DNA of 64,000 bases from Blastochloris viridis (GTDB lineage Bacteria > Pseudomonadota > Alphaproteobacteria > UBA2136 > UBA6156), in assembly GCA_005768725.1 (NCBI GenBank), contig VAFM01000001.1:558001-622000 (forward strand), given 5' to 3'. Shown here piece by piece: positions 49,566 through 58,358 of this stretch. The notes beneath the pieces are model-generated. The model was not told where the DNA came from. It saw only the letters and a list, made by a program, of their open reading frames with translations, and made no database searches. The translations under genes and the position numbers were made by a program. Positions within the stretch are counted from its first letter, which is position 1. Each line of letters begins with the position of its first letter.

Positions 49566-50006
49566 ATGCATAGGCGAGATTTCTTAACCCTAACCCTGGC
49601 TGCCGGAACTCTGGCAGTTACCGGACTCCCGGCGCTTGCCGCCGAGCCTGCCACACGTTCTGCCTTACCTCAGGTGGTAGGAGTCGGGCCTGCAGCCCTT
49701 CTTGCCGTAGCGGATGGCGAGATCGAGTTGGCACATGTCCGGACCATCTACTTCGACAATATCCACGCCAACGATTTCGTCCATCTGATGGCGGACATCG
49801 TAAAGCGGGATTCCGCAGCAGGTTTTTTGCCGCATTTTCTGAAGGTAAACGCCTTGCACACCCAACTGGAGCGTGACGGCATCCTGCTGGTGAATCGCGG
49901 CATCGATTTCGGTCGCGGCCAATTCGATCTGGCGACATGGCCCGATCCGCGCAAGGGTATCTGGCAACCGCTGGACTTTGTGCCGCGCAGCCATGCAATG
50001 ACGTAA
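49566..50006 (+). CDS. Tat-signal exported protein of unknown function
   Basis: 146 residues from the ATG six bases after GGAG; two earlier ATGs (49554, 49560) overlap that site. The N-terminus MHRRDFLTLTLAAGTLAV has the twin-arginine signal motif (RRDFL) and a cut site near PALAA, residue 27. The mature part of about 120 residues has no visible cofactor motif (VVGVGPAALLAVADGE, LERDGILLVNRG). As a Tat client it should fold in the cytoplasm and be exported by the TatABC encoded in this window. Confidence 0.75.
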   Translation: MHRRDFLTLTLAAGTLAVTGLPALAAEPATRSALPQVVGVGPAALLAVADGEIELAHVRTIYFDNIHANDFVHLMADIVKRDSAAGFLPHFLKVNALHTQLERDGILLVNRGIDFGRGQFDLATWPDPRKGIWQPLDFVPRSHAMT

Positions 50007-50023
50007 TCCTCTCTTTCGCCCAT

Positions 50024-50060
50024 AAAAAAACGACCCGCAGAGATGCGGGCCGTTTTTTTT
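50024..50060. terminator. Bidirectional terminator between the Tat-signal gene and icd
   Basis: CGACCCGCA / TGCGGGCCG (one mismatch) with A7 and T8 runs, between two convergent genes. Confidence 0.85.
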
Positions 50061-50072
50061 ATGTTTCGACAC

Positions 50073-51350
<1,278 letters not shown>

Positions 51351-51406
51351 ATTCGTTCTCCCTAGTTAGAGGGAGGAGGTTAGGCCCGAAAAAATCGGTT
51401 GGCCAG

Positions 51407-51856
51407 CTATTCTTGAAGGGCAGTGCCTGCGGTGTGGGCGGCTTCTTCATGATGCTCATGGTGCAGGCCCAGCACTTTTTCTTCGGTGGCGAACCACGCG
51501 ATGTCGAAGCAGAGCAAGGCCAGGGAGAAGAGGAAAATTTTGAAGCTGCCGCGCTTTTTGGGAGCGCAATCGCCGTGATGGCAGTGGCTTGCGGCCTCGT
51601 GGCAGTCGATGCGCCAGGCTATAAAGTTGAGGATACCGCTGAGAACAACGCTGGCAATCGCCACTGCCAGCAAGACGGTGTGGTATTCATCGACAAACCG
51701 ATACAGCGGATTGCTGGCCAGTACCCCGGCCAGACCAATGGTGGTGCCCAGGCTGATAAGCGCCATGGCCACGGGAATACCGCAGCAAAAGATGTGCGGC
51801 AGAATCGATAACGCGCTGATAATGCCGGTGGTACTGCGGATGGTTTGGGTTTTCAT
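51407..51856 (-). CDS. Cys/His-rich membrane protein, possible heavy-metal role
   Basis: 149 residues from the ATG giving MKTQTIRS; an ATG three codons earlier is also possible. Three to four membrane segments. The first has LPHIFCCGIPVAMALISLG, a Cys-Cys pair with Pro as in mercury or metal transport proteins. His/Cys-rich loops (DCHEAASHCHHGDC and LHHEHHEEAAH) could bind metal ions. Not a family I can name with confidence. Its promoter has the unusual 19-base spacing of MerR-type regulated genes. Confidence 0.6.
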   Translation of the reverse strand: MKTQTIRSTTGIISALSILPHIFCCGIPVAMALISLGTTIGLAGVLASNPLYRFVDEYHTVLLAVAIASVVLSGILNFIAWRIDCHEAASHCHHGDCAPKKRGSFKIFLFSLALLCFDIAWFATEEKVLGLHHEHHEEAAHTAGTALQE

Positions 51857-51860
51857 AGAC

Positions 51861-51891
51861 TTCATATGTGAATGTTTAACACATCCGTCAA
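51861..51891 (-). promoter_or_regulatory. Candidate MerR-type promoter of the metal-associated gene
   Basis: On the minus strand TTGACG (51886-51891) and TATGAA (51861-51866) are 19 bases apart, the long spacing of MerR-family promoters. A 17-base reading gives CATATG instead. The start codon lies about five bases after the -10 box, so the mRNA could be leaderless. Confidence 0.35.
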
Positions 51892-51907
51892 GCCCCTGCC
51901 CCAAAAA

Positions 51908-51935
51908 GAAAAGTCCCGCCGAAGCGGGACTTTTT
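51908..51935 (-). terminator. Terminator after the small Cys-protein pair
   Basis: AAGTCCCGC / GCGGGACTT, a 9-bp stem with a CGAA loop and flanking A and T runs. Confidence 0.85.
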
Positions 51936-51958
51936 ATCGATAACACTATTGATGGGAT

Positions 51959-52153
51959 TTAGGCCATACCACGTAGCGGCTGGCCATGTGTTACCAGCAA
52001 GGTGGCCTCGAATTCCGACATTCCCATTTCTGCAATCAGCAGGCTTATCGCCTTCTGATTTTCGCGACGGCGACGCTCCGGTTGTGGAACGCCACAGACA
52101 TCGGCTGCCGGGCAAGTATTGCACGAAAATTGCTGAGGATTGCAGTGAAGCAT
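51959..52153 (-). CDS. Small four-cysteine protein
   Basis: 64 residues from the ATG eight bases after AAGGGGA. Four Cys within the first 19 residues (CNPQQFSCNTCPAADVC) could bind zinc or an iron-sulfur cluster. The rest is helical and charged (ERRRRENQKAISLLIAEM). No signal peptide, so probably cytoplasmic. No family is recognised. It follows the 119-residue gene by 52 bases with which it likely shares a transcript. Confidence 0.6.
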   Translation of the reverse strand: MLHCNPQQFSCNTCPAADVCGVPQPERRRRENQKAISLLIAEMGMSEFEATLLVTHGQPLRGMA

Positions 52154-52205
52154 ATTTGAGTCCCCTTTTATCAGAATGAGAGTAAAGAGATAAGGAAGCC
52201 GAGTA

Positions 52206-52565
52206 TTACGCGGCCTCCTGCAGCATATGAAGATGCACTGTTTCGGGTTCATCCCGCAGCATCCGGTAAGAGTGGAAGCCGCAGCCACCGCACTTACGTT
52301 TTGCCAACGCATCGGCAATATCGGTTTCATTCATTCCGCGTGCGCGCAGTCTTTCGGTTGCAACGGCGTTGCTAGCCTCCAGGTAGTAGTCTCTGTACTG
52401 TGCAAACGGGATGCCGATGAAACGGCGGTCGGGCCACATGGTGAACAGTTTGCGAAGGATACTCTTCATCTCGAAGGTGAAGATGTCCTCATGCAAACGC
52501 ATCCCATGCGACAGATGCGATGTCAGGCAATGGCACTGAAAACGCATGTCTTCTAGGGTAGGCAT
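52206..52565 (-). CDS. Unknown protein with a short Cys knuckle
   Basis: 119 residues from the ATG seven bases after GAGGTG. It is helical, with CHCLTSHLSHG near the N-terminus and KCGGCGFHSYRML near 90-102. The Cys-Gly-Gly-Cys-Gly knuckle looks like half of a zinc ribbon. No family is recognised. It is the first gene of the pair and has a good promoter (52621-52648). Confidence 0.6.
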   Translation of the reverse strand: MPTLEDMRFQCHCLTSHLSHGMRLHEDIFTFEMKSILRKLFTMWPDRRFIGIPFAQYRDYYLEASNAVATERLRARGMNETDIADALAKRKCGGCGFHSYRMLRDEPETVHLHMLQEAA

Positions 52566-52620
52566 GGAAACACCTCATTTATACGAAACGGAGAGAGTTC
52601 AGATCAGGTCTATATGAGGA

Positions 52621-52648
52621 GATATACGCCTCCCGTCGCCGCTTTCAA
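52621..52648 (-). promoter_or_regulatory. Promoter of the small Cys-protein pair
   Basis: On the minus strand TTGAAA (52643-52648), 16-base spacer, TATATC (52621-52626). The same boxes and 16-base spacing are seen at 2598 and 3443. Confidence 0.6.
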
Positions 52649-52721
52649 TGCCAATGTTTTTAGGGTTTTATGCCATTAGTCTTTTTAAGGTTTTTCTAAG
52701 ATCCTGTTTTTACTTGGAGAG

Positions 52722-52739
52722 ATGTATTCAGGGATACAT
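52722..52739 (+). promoter_or_regulatory. Dyad upstream of the nicotianamine-synthase-like gene
   Basis: ATGTAT and ATACAT, separated by six bases, form a perfect inverted repeat 119 bases ahead of the start codon. It could be an operator for a metal-responsive regulator, but it matches neither the Fur nor the Zur consensus closely. Confidence 0.3.
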
Positions 52740-52857
52740 TTTCTGAATCCGGTTTGCCACACCCGCCTCTTTTTTGGGCAAAGCCCGCCGTAGCGGCCAA
52801 AGCTGCATGCACATGGGAACATAAAAATAAGGGTTTTTATTCCCGAAAAAGGCGCGT

Positions 52858-53709
52858 ATGAGAGAGGGCATGACAACCCCCGCCTTTGCAGAAACGACTG
52901 CCACGTTCCACCCCCTTACCGGCAAGGTAAAGGATTTGCACAGCTTTTTAAGCAGCCGCCGCGGCCGCATGATGCCCGAGCAGCAACTTAACCAGACCTT
53001 TGGTATGCTGGTGGATACGGCGCGTACGCCGATCCGTCTGGGTGAAGCGCACACCATTCTGGCCGAGCTGGACAGTGACAATACCTTGAGCGAGCTGCAT
53101 CACCTGTGCTCGGAAGGGGAATTTGAGCTGGAAAAGCACTGGGCCGAGCGTATCCGCACTGCCGACAACATGAAGCAGGAAATGCGTAAGTTCCCCTACT
53201 GGAACAACTACCTGAAGTTGGCCAAACTGGAAATGAACGCCTTGCGCAGCGTGATGCCGTGTATCAGTTCCATGTTGTTTGCGGGCTCTGGCCCCCTGCC
53301 CTTAAGCGCCTACATGTTTGCCGCCCATTACGGCATGAAGGTGACCAATGTGGAAGCTGAAGAATACGCCGCCGACTGCTCGGTTGCCTGGATGGACCCC
53401 ATTCTGGGCGACCGCAAGATTCCGTGCCACCATATGGAGATTCAGGAATTCACGAATTTTGCCGGGTTTGATGTAGTGATGATGGCGGCTCTGGTTGGCC
53501 TGACCCCTGCCGCCAAGCAGGAGATCATCGCCCACCTGCACGCCCATATGCAGCCGGGTCAGTTGCTGATGGTACGTAGCGTGAAAGGTTTGCGCCGTTT
53601 GCTCTACCCCGAAGTGACCGCCAAGGACCTGAAGGGCTTTGAGATCATCAAAGAAGTTCACCCCCGCGGTGAAGTGGTTAACAGCGCCGTTATTGCCCGT
53701 CGGGTTTAA
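52858..53709 (+). CDS. Nicotianamine synthase-like protein (opine metallophore type)
   Basis: 283 residues. The motif FAGSGPLPLSAYMFAAHYG near 141-159 followed by NVEAEE, VVMMAALVGLTPAAKQEIIAHLH and MVRSVKGLRRLLYP, and the ending EVVNSAVIARR, are the pattern of the nicotianamine synthase family (PF03059). The family joins aminobutyrate units from S-adenosylmethionine. Bacterial members (CntL) make the intermediate of staphylopine-type metallophores with a separate dehydrogenase (CntM). Glu in ELHHLCSEGE corresponds to a conserved catalytic region. No CntM or exporter is seen beside it. AAGG lies five bases before the chosen ATG; the ATG at 52870 is an alternative. Confidence 0.85.
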   Translation: MREGMTTPAFAETTATFHPLTGKVKDLHSFLSSRRGRMMPEQQLNQTFGMLVDTARTPIRLGEAHTILAELDSDNTLSELHHLCSEGEFELEKHWAERIRTADNMKQEMRKFPYWNNYLKLAKLEMNALRSVMPCISSMLFAGSGPLPLSAYMFAAHYGMKVTNVEAEEYAADCSVAWMDPILGDRKIPCHHMEIQEFTNFAGFDVVMMAALVGLTPAAKQEIIAHLHAHMQPGQLLMVRSVKGLRRLLYPEVTAKDLKGFEIIKEVHPRGEVVNSAVIARRV

Positions 53710-53723
53710 GTTTTACCGCATAT

Positions 53724-53753
53724 AAAAAACGGGCCCCGAGGGGCCCGTTCTTT
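53724..53753. terminator. Bidirectional terminator after the nicotianamine-synthase-like gene
   Basis: AACGGGCCCC / GGGGCCCGTT stem with A and T runs on both sides, between two convergent genes. Confidence 0.85.
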
Positions 53754-53773
53754 TCGATTTAAGCTGTAGATCG

Positions 53774-55009
53774 TTAACCATCCTTGCCTGGGCGGTTGTA
53801 AGCCTGGAAATAGGTTTCGAACAGCGTGTGAAGTATCGTGCAGAGCAGCCGAATATGAGGCATGGAAATATGCTCATTCGGCTGGTGCATGGTGTGCACC
53901 AGCGGGCCGAATTCCACTACAGGAATACCGGGCCAGTACTGCTGCACATAGCGACCGTCTGATGTGCCGCCGCTGTGCGTTTGCTGGGGCCACTCGCCGG
54001 TATGTCGGCGGATAGCGTTTGCGAGGCACGTGACGAATACATCTGACGCGCCCTGCGGCATGCCGTTGTACGCCACCTGCGGATACTGGCTGGGCTGAAG
54101 AGAGATCTTCATCCCCTTGCCCCGATATGGACGAATGGCCTTTTCGACCATCTTCAGCAACTGCTGTGGCGTGTAATTGCCAGTAAAGCGGATGTTGAAG
54201 TAAACTTCGGCCTTACCGGGCACCACGCTGGTGCTATCGCTGTCACTGTCGATCCGACGAATGATCAGCTTAGTCTGCGCCTTCCAGTCGGGATGCGTTT
54301 CGAAGGGAATGGCTTCGAGAGCATCGGCGATCTGACGGGCGCGCTTCAGGGCGTTCCGGTACGATTCGTCGTACGCCATATGCCCTTTCAAGCCCTTTAC
54401 AACCGCTTTTATGTTGTAGCTGCCGCGGCGGCCAATAGCGATATCGAAGTTGGAGGGCTCGCCCACCAGCACGGCATCGAAGTTCAGGCCCTGTTTCTTC
54501 AGCGTACGCAGTACGGGGTCGACCCCGTTAAGGGCTGCGTACTCTTCATCCGTCGTGATGACGGCGTGAATCTCGAAGGGCAGAGAGCTGTGAGCGCAGA
54601 AGTGCTCTATCGCTGCATAGGCGCAGGCCACAGGCGTTTTCATATCCACGGCACCACGACCGTAGAGCTTGTCGTCGCGCCAGGTGGGATTGAAGGGGTG
54701 GCTCTTCCATTCCTTCGGATTGGCCGGCACGACATCGACATGGCCGATGTAGAGTAACCGGACGCGTGAGGTGGTGAAGACATTACTTTCCCACACTGTG
54801 TGCAGGGTATGCACCCGTTGCGGGTAGTTCGCATCGTTGCCTTCAAAGACATGGACCTGCTGCAGGACTGCGTGTTGTGCGAAGTCCATCAGCTCTTTCA
54901 GAGCTACCAGACCGTTCTCTGCCTTTTCGGGCGGGGTATCCGGGTGGGTGGGAGTGAGACTCTCCACCGCGATCAGTTTTTCAGATAATTCAATAGCCGC
55001 ATTGAGCAT
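53774..55009 (-). CDS. M20-family peptidase, DapE-like
   Basis: 411 residues. Metal ligands of the M20 family are seen: LLYIGHVDVVP near 85-95 (His, Asp), YGRGAVDMKTP, and TTDEEY with the catalytic Glu; SGGTSDGRYV and HQPNEHISM complete the set. DapE cleaves N-succinyl-diaminopimelate in lysine and peptidoglycan synthesis. At 411 residues it is longer than usual DapE (about 375), so another M20 amidohydrolase or dipeptidase is possible. It stands alone, not with other dap genes. Confidence 0.8.
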   Translation of the reverse strand: MLNAAIELSEKLIAVESLTPTHPDTPPEKAENGLVALKELMDFAQHAVLQQVHVFEGNDANYPQRVHTLHTVWESNVFTTSRVRLLYIGHVDVVPANPKEWKSHPFNPTWRDDKLYGRGAVDMKTPVACAYAAIEHFCAHSSLPFEIHAVITTDEEYAALNGVDPVLRTLKKQGLNFDAVLVGEPSNFDIAIGRRGSYNIKAVVKGLKGHMAYDESYRNALKRARQIADALEAIPFETHPDWKAQTKLIIRRIDSDSDSTSVVPGKAEVYFNIRFTGNYTPQQLLKMVEKAIRPYRGKGMKISLQPSQYPQVAYNGMPQGASDVFVTCLANAIRRHTGEWPQQTHSGGTSDGRYVQQYWPGIPVVEFGPLVHTMHQPNEHISMPHIRLLCTILHTLFETYFQAYNRPGKDG

Positions 55010-55083
55010 TGCTGCCCTCCTTTGTGCCGCATGACAAGAAACAGTGTGATGGTGCTTACGCCTTGACGCGGGAAACCCGCAAC

Positions 55084-55653
55084 CTAGGAGGAAGTTTGTA
55101 TACGCTTATCGTAAAAAGCCGTGGGGCCGTCAATCAGAAAATCGGTAAATCCGAAACTTTCCCAGTGACGGCGAAGGCGGTCGGCCGAGGCTTCGCAGTC
55201 CAGGCTCATGCGGGTGTAACCATTGGCTTTGGCAGCCATTTCCAGCATCGGCACCAGCGTGCGACTTAGGGCATTGCCACGGTATTCCTTCTTGAGGTAC
55301 GTACGGCCCATGCAGGCAGTTTGGGACACATCGCCGTAGCGTTGTTTACCGAATAATTCGATGAAGTTCGGTTTGTGCACCATACTGTAAATGCCGCCGG
55401 TTCCGATAATCTCGCCATCGTGATTGCGGATAATAAAGAATGCACCCCCATTGGCGGGGCTGTAGCGGCTTTCTTCGCCCTTTGCAAAGCTGTCGAGGTC
55501 GGCGTGCCAGTCAGGACGGTAGTCGTAGCCGTAGGTATCTTTAATCACGCTCAGGCAGAAGGTACGCGCTTCTTCTCCCGCCTGCGTTTGCGACGGGTGC
55601 CACTGGCTGATGGTAAGACCGGGCGCCAATAATGCGTGTGAAGGATTCTGCAT
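55084..55653 (-). CDS. GNAT-family N-acyltransferase
   Basis: 189 residues. FFIIRNHDGEIIGTGGIYSM and a Gly-rich acyl-CoA site in KKEYRGNALSRTLVPMLEMAAKANGY with RRHWESFGFTD form the GNAT pattern. The substrate is unknown. It stands downstream of a leader with a 24-bp element that recurs ahead of the next gene (55682-55705 and 56185-56208). Confidence 0.8.
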   Translation of the reverse strand: MQNPSHALLAPGLTISQWHPSQTQAGEEARTFCLSVIKDTYGYDYRPDWHADLDSFAKGEESRYSPANGGAFFIIRNHDGEIIGTGGIYSMVHKPNFIELFGKQRYGDVSQTACMGRTYLKKEYRGNALSRTLVPMLEMAAKANGYTRMSLDCEASADRLRRHWESFGFTDFLIDGPTAFYDKRIQTSS

Positions 55654-55681
55654 ACGGTCACCCTGCCCTAATTCATCAGGC

Positions 55682-55705
55682 GCTTCAACGCCAAAATAAG
55701 TAGGG
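55682..55705 (+). repeat. 24-bp near-repeat, first copy
   Basis: GCTTCAACGCCAAAA is followed by TAAGTAGGG. It matches 22 of 24 bases at 56185-56208. This copy lies in the leader of the GNAT gene. Confidence 0.5.
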
Positions 55706-55735
55706 TTTTTAGGGTTTAGTCAGTTGATACATATC

Positions 55736-55765
55736 AAAAAGCACCGCCTGCAAGCGGTGCTTTTT
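55736..55765. terminator. Bidirectional terminator between the GNAT gene and the gene at 55780
   Basis: AAAAAGCACCGC / GCGGTGCTTTTT, a 12-bp stem with a 6-base loop. Confidence 0.85.
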
Positions 55766-55779
55766 GGATCGCTACGTCT

Positions 55780-56112
55780 TCATGCAGCAGATAGCGTTTG
55801 AGAGGCCTTCAGCCAGTTTTCAAATACCTCATCCAGCTTGTACATCGGGTTACAGGCCCGCTGGATGCTGTTGGCAATGGCAATGTGCCGATTGCGCTGA
55901 AGAGCCTCTGGCCAATAATGAAGTAACATCTCATGCAGCTCTGTGCATGACTGATATTCTACTTGCCTACCTGCGGCTTCCTGCAGTTTCTCGCGACAGA
56001 GATGAACCAGATAGACAGCCATATCTTCACGAAGCTGCAACTCCGGATGGTGATATATGTCCCGACAGGGAGGACAGAGTTCCGCGATGCGTTGCGGCAG
56101 AGTTATGCTCAT
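55780..56112 (-). CDS. Unknown protein of 110 residues
   Basis: Starts nine bases after GAGGGG. Helical, charged and soluble, with CPPCRDIYHHPEL near 13-25 and four Cys in all. No family is recognised. It has a clear promoter (TTGAAG-17-TATAGC) and its own terminator, so it is an independent unit. Confidence 0.65.
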   Translation of the reverse strand: MSITLPQRIAELCPPCRDIYHHPELQLREDMAVYLVHLCREKLQEAAGRQVEYQSCTELHEMLLHYWPEALQRNRHIAIANSIQRACNPMYKLDEVFENWLKASQTLSAA

Positions 56113-56162
56113 AACCGAGACCCCTCTGGTTAGGAATGAACAGAAAATGTATTGCTCACTCA

Positions 56163-56191
56163 GCTATAAACTTTTCACTTTTTGGCTTCAA
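56163..56191 (-). promoter_or_regulatory. Promoter of the gene at 55780
   Basis: On the minus strand TTGAAG (56186-56191), 17-base spacer, TATAGC (56163-56168). The -35 box is inside the second 24-bp repeat copy. Confidence 0.6.
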
Positions 56192-56208
56192 CGCCAAAAA
56201 AAGTGGGG
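56185..56208 (+). repeat. 24-bp near-repeat, second copy
   Basis: GCTTCAACGCCAAAA is followed by AAAGTGGGG, 22 of 24 bases identical to 55682-55705. It overlaps the -35 box of the gene at 55780 and the arm of the tolB terminator. Confidence 0.5.
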
Positions 56209-56226
56209 GAATAAGCCCCCACTTTT
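56196..56226 (-). terminator. Terminator after tolB
   Basis: AAAAGTGGGGG / CCCCCACTTTT, an 11-bp stem with a T run on the minus strand. Confidence 0.85.
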
Positions 56227-56241
56227 CGGTTTGCAACTGCC

Positions 56242-57567
56242 CTAACGCATCAGCGGGGACCACGCGGGGTCGGTGCTGTCGGTGGGAGTGGGCAGCTCGC
56301 GCAGGTTGTAGCCGGTCAGGTCGATCGTGTAGATGCGTTCCTTGTCGGCACGGTTCTGCTGGCGGCTGAACACCAGCACGCGACCGTTGGGGGCCCAGGT
56401 GGGGTTATCGTCCATGAAGCTGTCGGTGAGGATGCGCTCTTCCTGACCATCCGGATCGATCACACCCACGTTGAACTTACCGCGGTACTGCTTGACGAAG
56501 GCGATGAGGTCGCCACGCGGGCTCCAGGCCGGGCTGTAGTAGCGGCCTTCGCCGTAAGTCAGGCGCTTCACGCCGGAGCCGTCGCTGTTCATGATGTACA
56601 GGGCCGAAACGCCACCACGGTCGGAGCTGAAGACGATCTTGCTGTCATCCGGGCTGTAGCTCGGAGAGGTATCGGTTTCGCGCTGGAAGGTAAGGCGCTT
56701 GAGGGCACGGGAGGACATGTCCATCTCGTAAATTTCGGCGTTACCTTCGTGACCGGCAGTGAGGGTCATGGCCAGCTTGTTACCCTTGTTGTTGAAACGC
56801 GGGGTGCTGTTCAGGCCTTCAAAGTCGCCGATGATGGTTTGCTGGCCGGTGTTGATATCCCACAGGTAGAGACGCGGCAGGCCGCTGGCGTAGGACATGT
56901 AAACGACTTTTTGCAGGTTGGGGTTGAAGCGCGGGGTCATGACCAGCGAAACACCATCGGTCAGGCACTGATAGTTCGCGCCGTCCTGGTCCATGATGCA
57001 GAGCTTTTTCATCGACTTGCCATCGACACCACGGCTTTTACCGATGTGCACGATGCGGGTGAAGAAGTAGCCCGGTTCGCCGGTGAGGGTTTTGTAAATA
57101 TCGTCGGCAATACGGTGCGCGATGTAACGCCAGTTGGCGGCGCTGTCGGTCAGTGCAGTACCGTAAAGCTGCTGTTCGGTCTGGGTATCGAACAGGCGGA
57201 CTTCGACGCGGATCTTGCCGCCTTCCATCGGCTTGACCACGGCATTCACCACGGCGTCGGCGTTAATGCTGCGCCAGTCGGCAAACAATGGTCCGGTGGC
57301 GGCCATTTGTGCCGGGGTTTGCAGGTAAGAGGCCGGGTTGAGCACTTTGAACGGCGTGCTGTTGCCGAGGTCTCCACGAATGACACCGGCAAGGTCGGCT
57401 CCAAAGCGCGCGGCTTCGGGCGTGTCGCCATGAAAATCAGGGACGGCGATCGGCAGCGGGGCAGCGCCCGGTGCAGAGAGGTCGATACGAACCTTGGCGT
57501 GGGCGGGGGCAGCCGCTGCAAGAGCCAAAATACAAACAGCGAGGAAGGCACGGAAAGCGTGACGCAT
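56242..57567 (-). CDS. tolB: Tol-Pal system protein TolB
   Basis: 441 residues from the ATG after AAGGAG. Signal peptide to about residue 24 (AAAAPAHA), then the N-terminal domain and a six-bladed beta propeller with repeats of the type SPSYSPDDSKIVF and SPAWSPRGDLIAF. TolB is periplasmic and works with Pal at the division site. It is separated here from tolQRA by 4 kb with other genes between. No pal gene is seen. Confidence 0.95.
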   Translation of the reverse strand: MRHAFRAFLAVCILALAAAAPAHAKVRIDLSAPGAAPLPIAVPDFHGDTPEAARFGADLAGVIRGDLGNSTPFKVLNPASYLQTPAQMAATGPLFADWRSINADAVVNAVVKPMEGGKIRVEVRLFDTQTEQQLYGTALTDSAANWRYIAHRIADDIYKTLTGEPGYFFTRIVHIGKSRGVDGKSMKKLCIMDQDGANYQCLTDGVSLVMTPRFNPNLQKVVYMSYASGLPRLYLWDINTGQQTIIGDFEGLNSTPRFNNKGNKLAMTLTAGHEGNAEIYEMDMSSRALKRLTFQRETDTSPSYSPDDSKIVFSSDRGGVSALYIMNSDGSGVKRLTYGEGRYYSPAWSPRGDLIAFVKQYRGKFNVGVIDPDGQEERILTDSFMDDNPTWAPNGRVLVFSRQQNRADKERIYTIDLTGYNLRELPTPTDSTDPAWSPLMR

Positions 57568-57679
57568 GGTTTTCTCCTTTTTCGGAGCAAAAGGTAACAT
57601 GGGGTTTGTGGCTGCGGTAGCGTTTTAACAGGACGAAACGGTTAATTTTTGGGCGAATACCGCTACCTTGCAAAGGAAC

Positions 57680-57701
57680 AAAAAGGGGGCCAAGCCCCCT
57701 T
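57680..57701 (-). terminator. Terminator after gpmA
   Basis: AAGGGGGC / GCCCCCTT, an 8-bp stem with a CAA loop and a T run on the minus strand. Confidence 0.8.
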
Positions 57702-57716
57702 CCCTGATTTTCGCGC

Positions 57717-58337
57717 CTATTCCGGCTTGAGAACCTTCTTTTCCACGATTTCGGCGCTGTCGTTCAGCGTGTAGATGTAGATCTCGCCGGTGGCCAGCTC
57801 CACAGAGGGGATCTTCTCCTTGGAGATGCCTTCCAGCGCCATGATGAGCGCGCGCAGGCTGTTGCCGTGGGCTGCGACCAGCGTGGTGTTGTGCTTCATT
57901 ACCTGCGGCAGAATGCTGTGCACGTAATAGGGCAGCACGCGGGCGACCGTATCGCGCAGACTTTCGCCACCGGGCGGGGGAACATCATAGGCACGACGCC
58001 AGATGTGGACTTGTTCTTCGCCCCATTTTTTACGGGCTTCGTCCTTGTTCAGGCCAGCCAGATCGCCGTAGTCGCGCTCGTTCAGGGCAAAGCTCTTTTC
58101 AATCGGCAGGCTGTGCAGGCCCAACTCGCCCAAGATGATCTGGCAGGTGCGGTTGGCACGCTTCAGCTCGGAGCTGAAGGCGACTTCCGGCAGCAGGCCC
58201 TGCGCCTTGAGGCTTTGGCCAGCGGCTTTGGCTTCGGCTTCGCCCTGGCCGGTCAGCGGTTGGTCGATCCAGCCGGTGAACTGGTTGAGACGGTTGCCTT
58301 CACTTTGGCCGTGACGGGTAAGGATGAGAGTATGCAT
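57717..58337 (-). CDS. gpmA: 2,3-bisphosphoglycerate-dependent phosphoglycerate mutase
   Basis: 206 residues, slightly shorter than E. coli GpmA as is common in Alphaproteobacteria. LTRHGQSEGNRLN carries the phospho-His; SELKRANRTCQIIL, LNERDYGDLAGLNKDE and AAHGNSLRALIM complete the active site. It converts 3- to 2-phosphoglycerate, the step before enolase, whose gene lies 21 bases upstream. Confidence 0.95.
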   Translation of the reverse strand: MHTLILTRHGQSEGNRLNQFTGWIDQPLTGQGEAEAKAAGQSLKAQGLLPEVAFSSELKRANRTCQIILGELGLHSLPIEKSFALNERDYGDLAGLNKDEARKKWGEEQVHIWRRAYDVPPPGGESLRDTVARVLPYYVHSILPQVMKHNTTLVAAHGNSLRALIMALEGISKEKIPSVELATGEIYIYTLNDSAEIVEKKVLKPE

Positions 58338-58358
58338 AACGTTATGTCCTCTTCTGGC

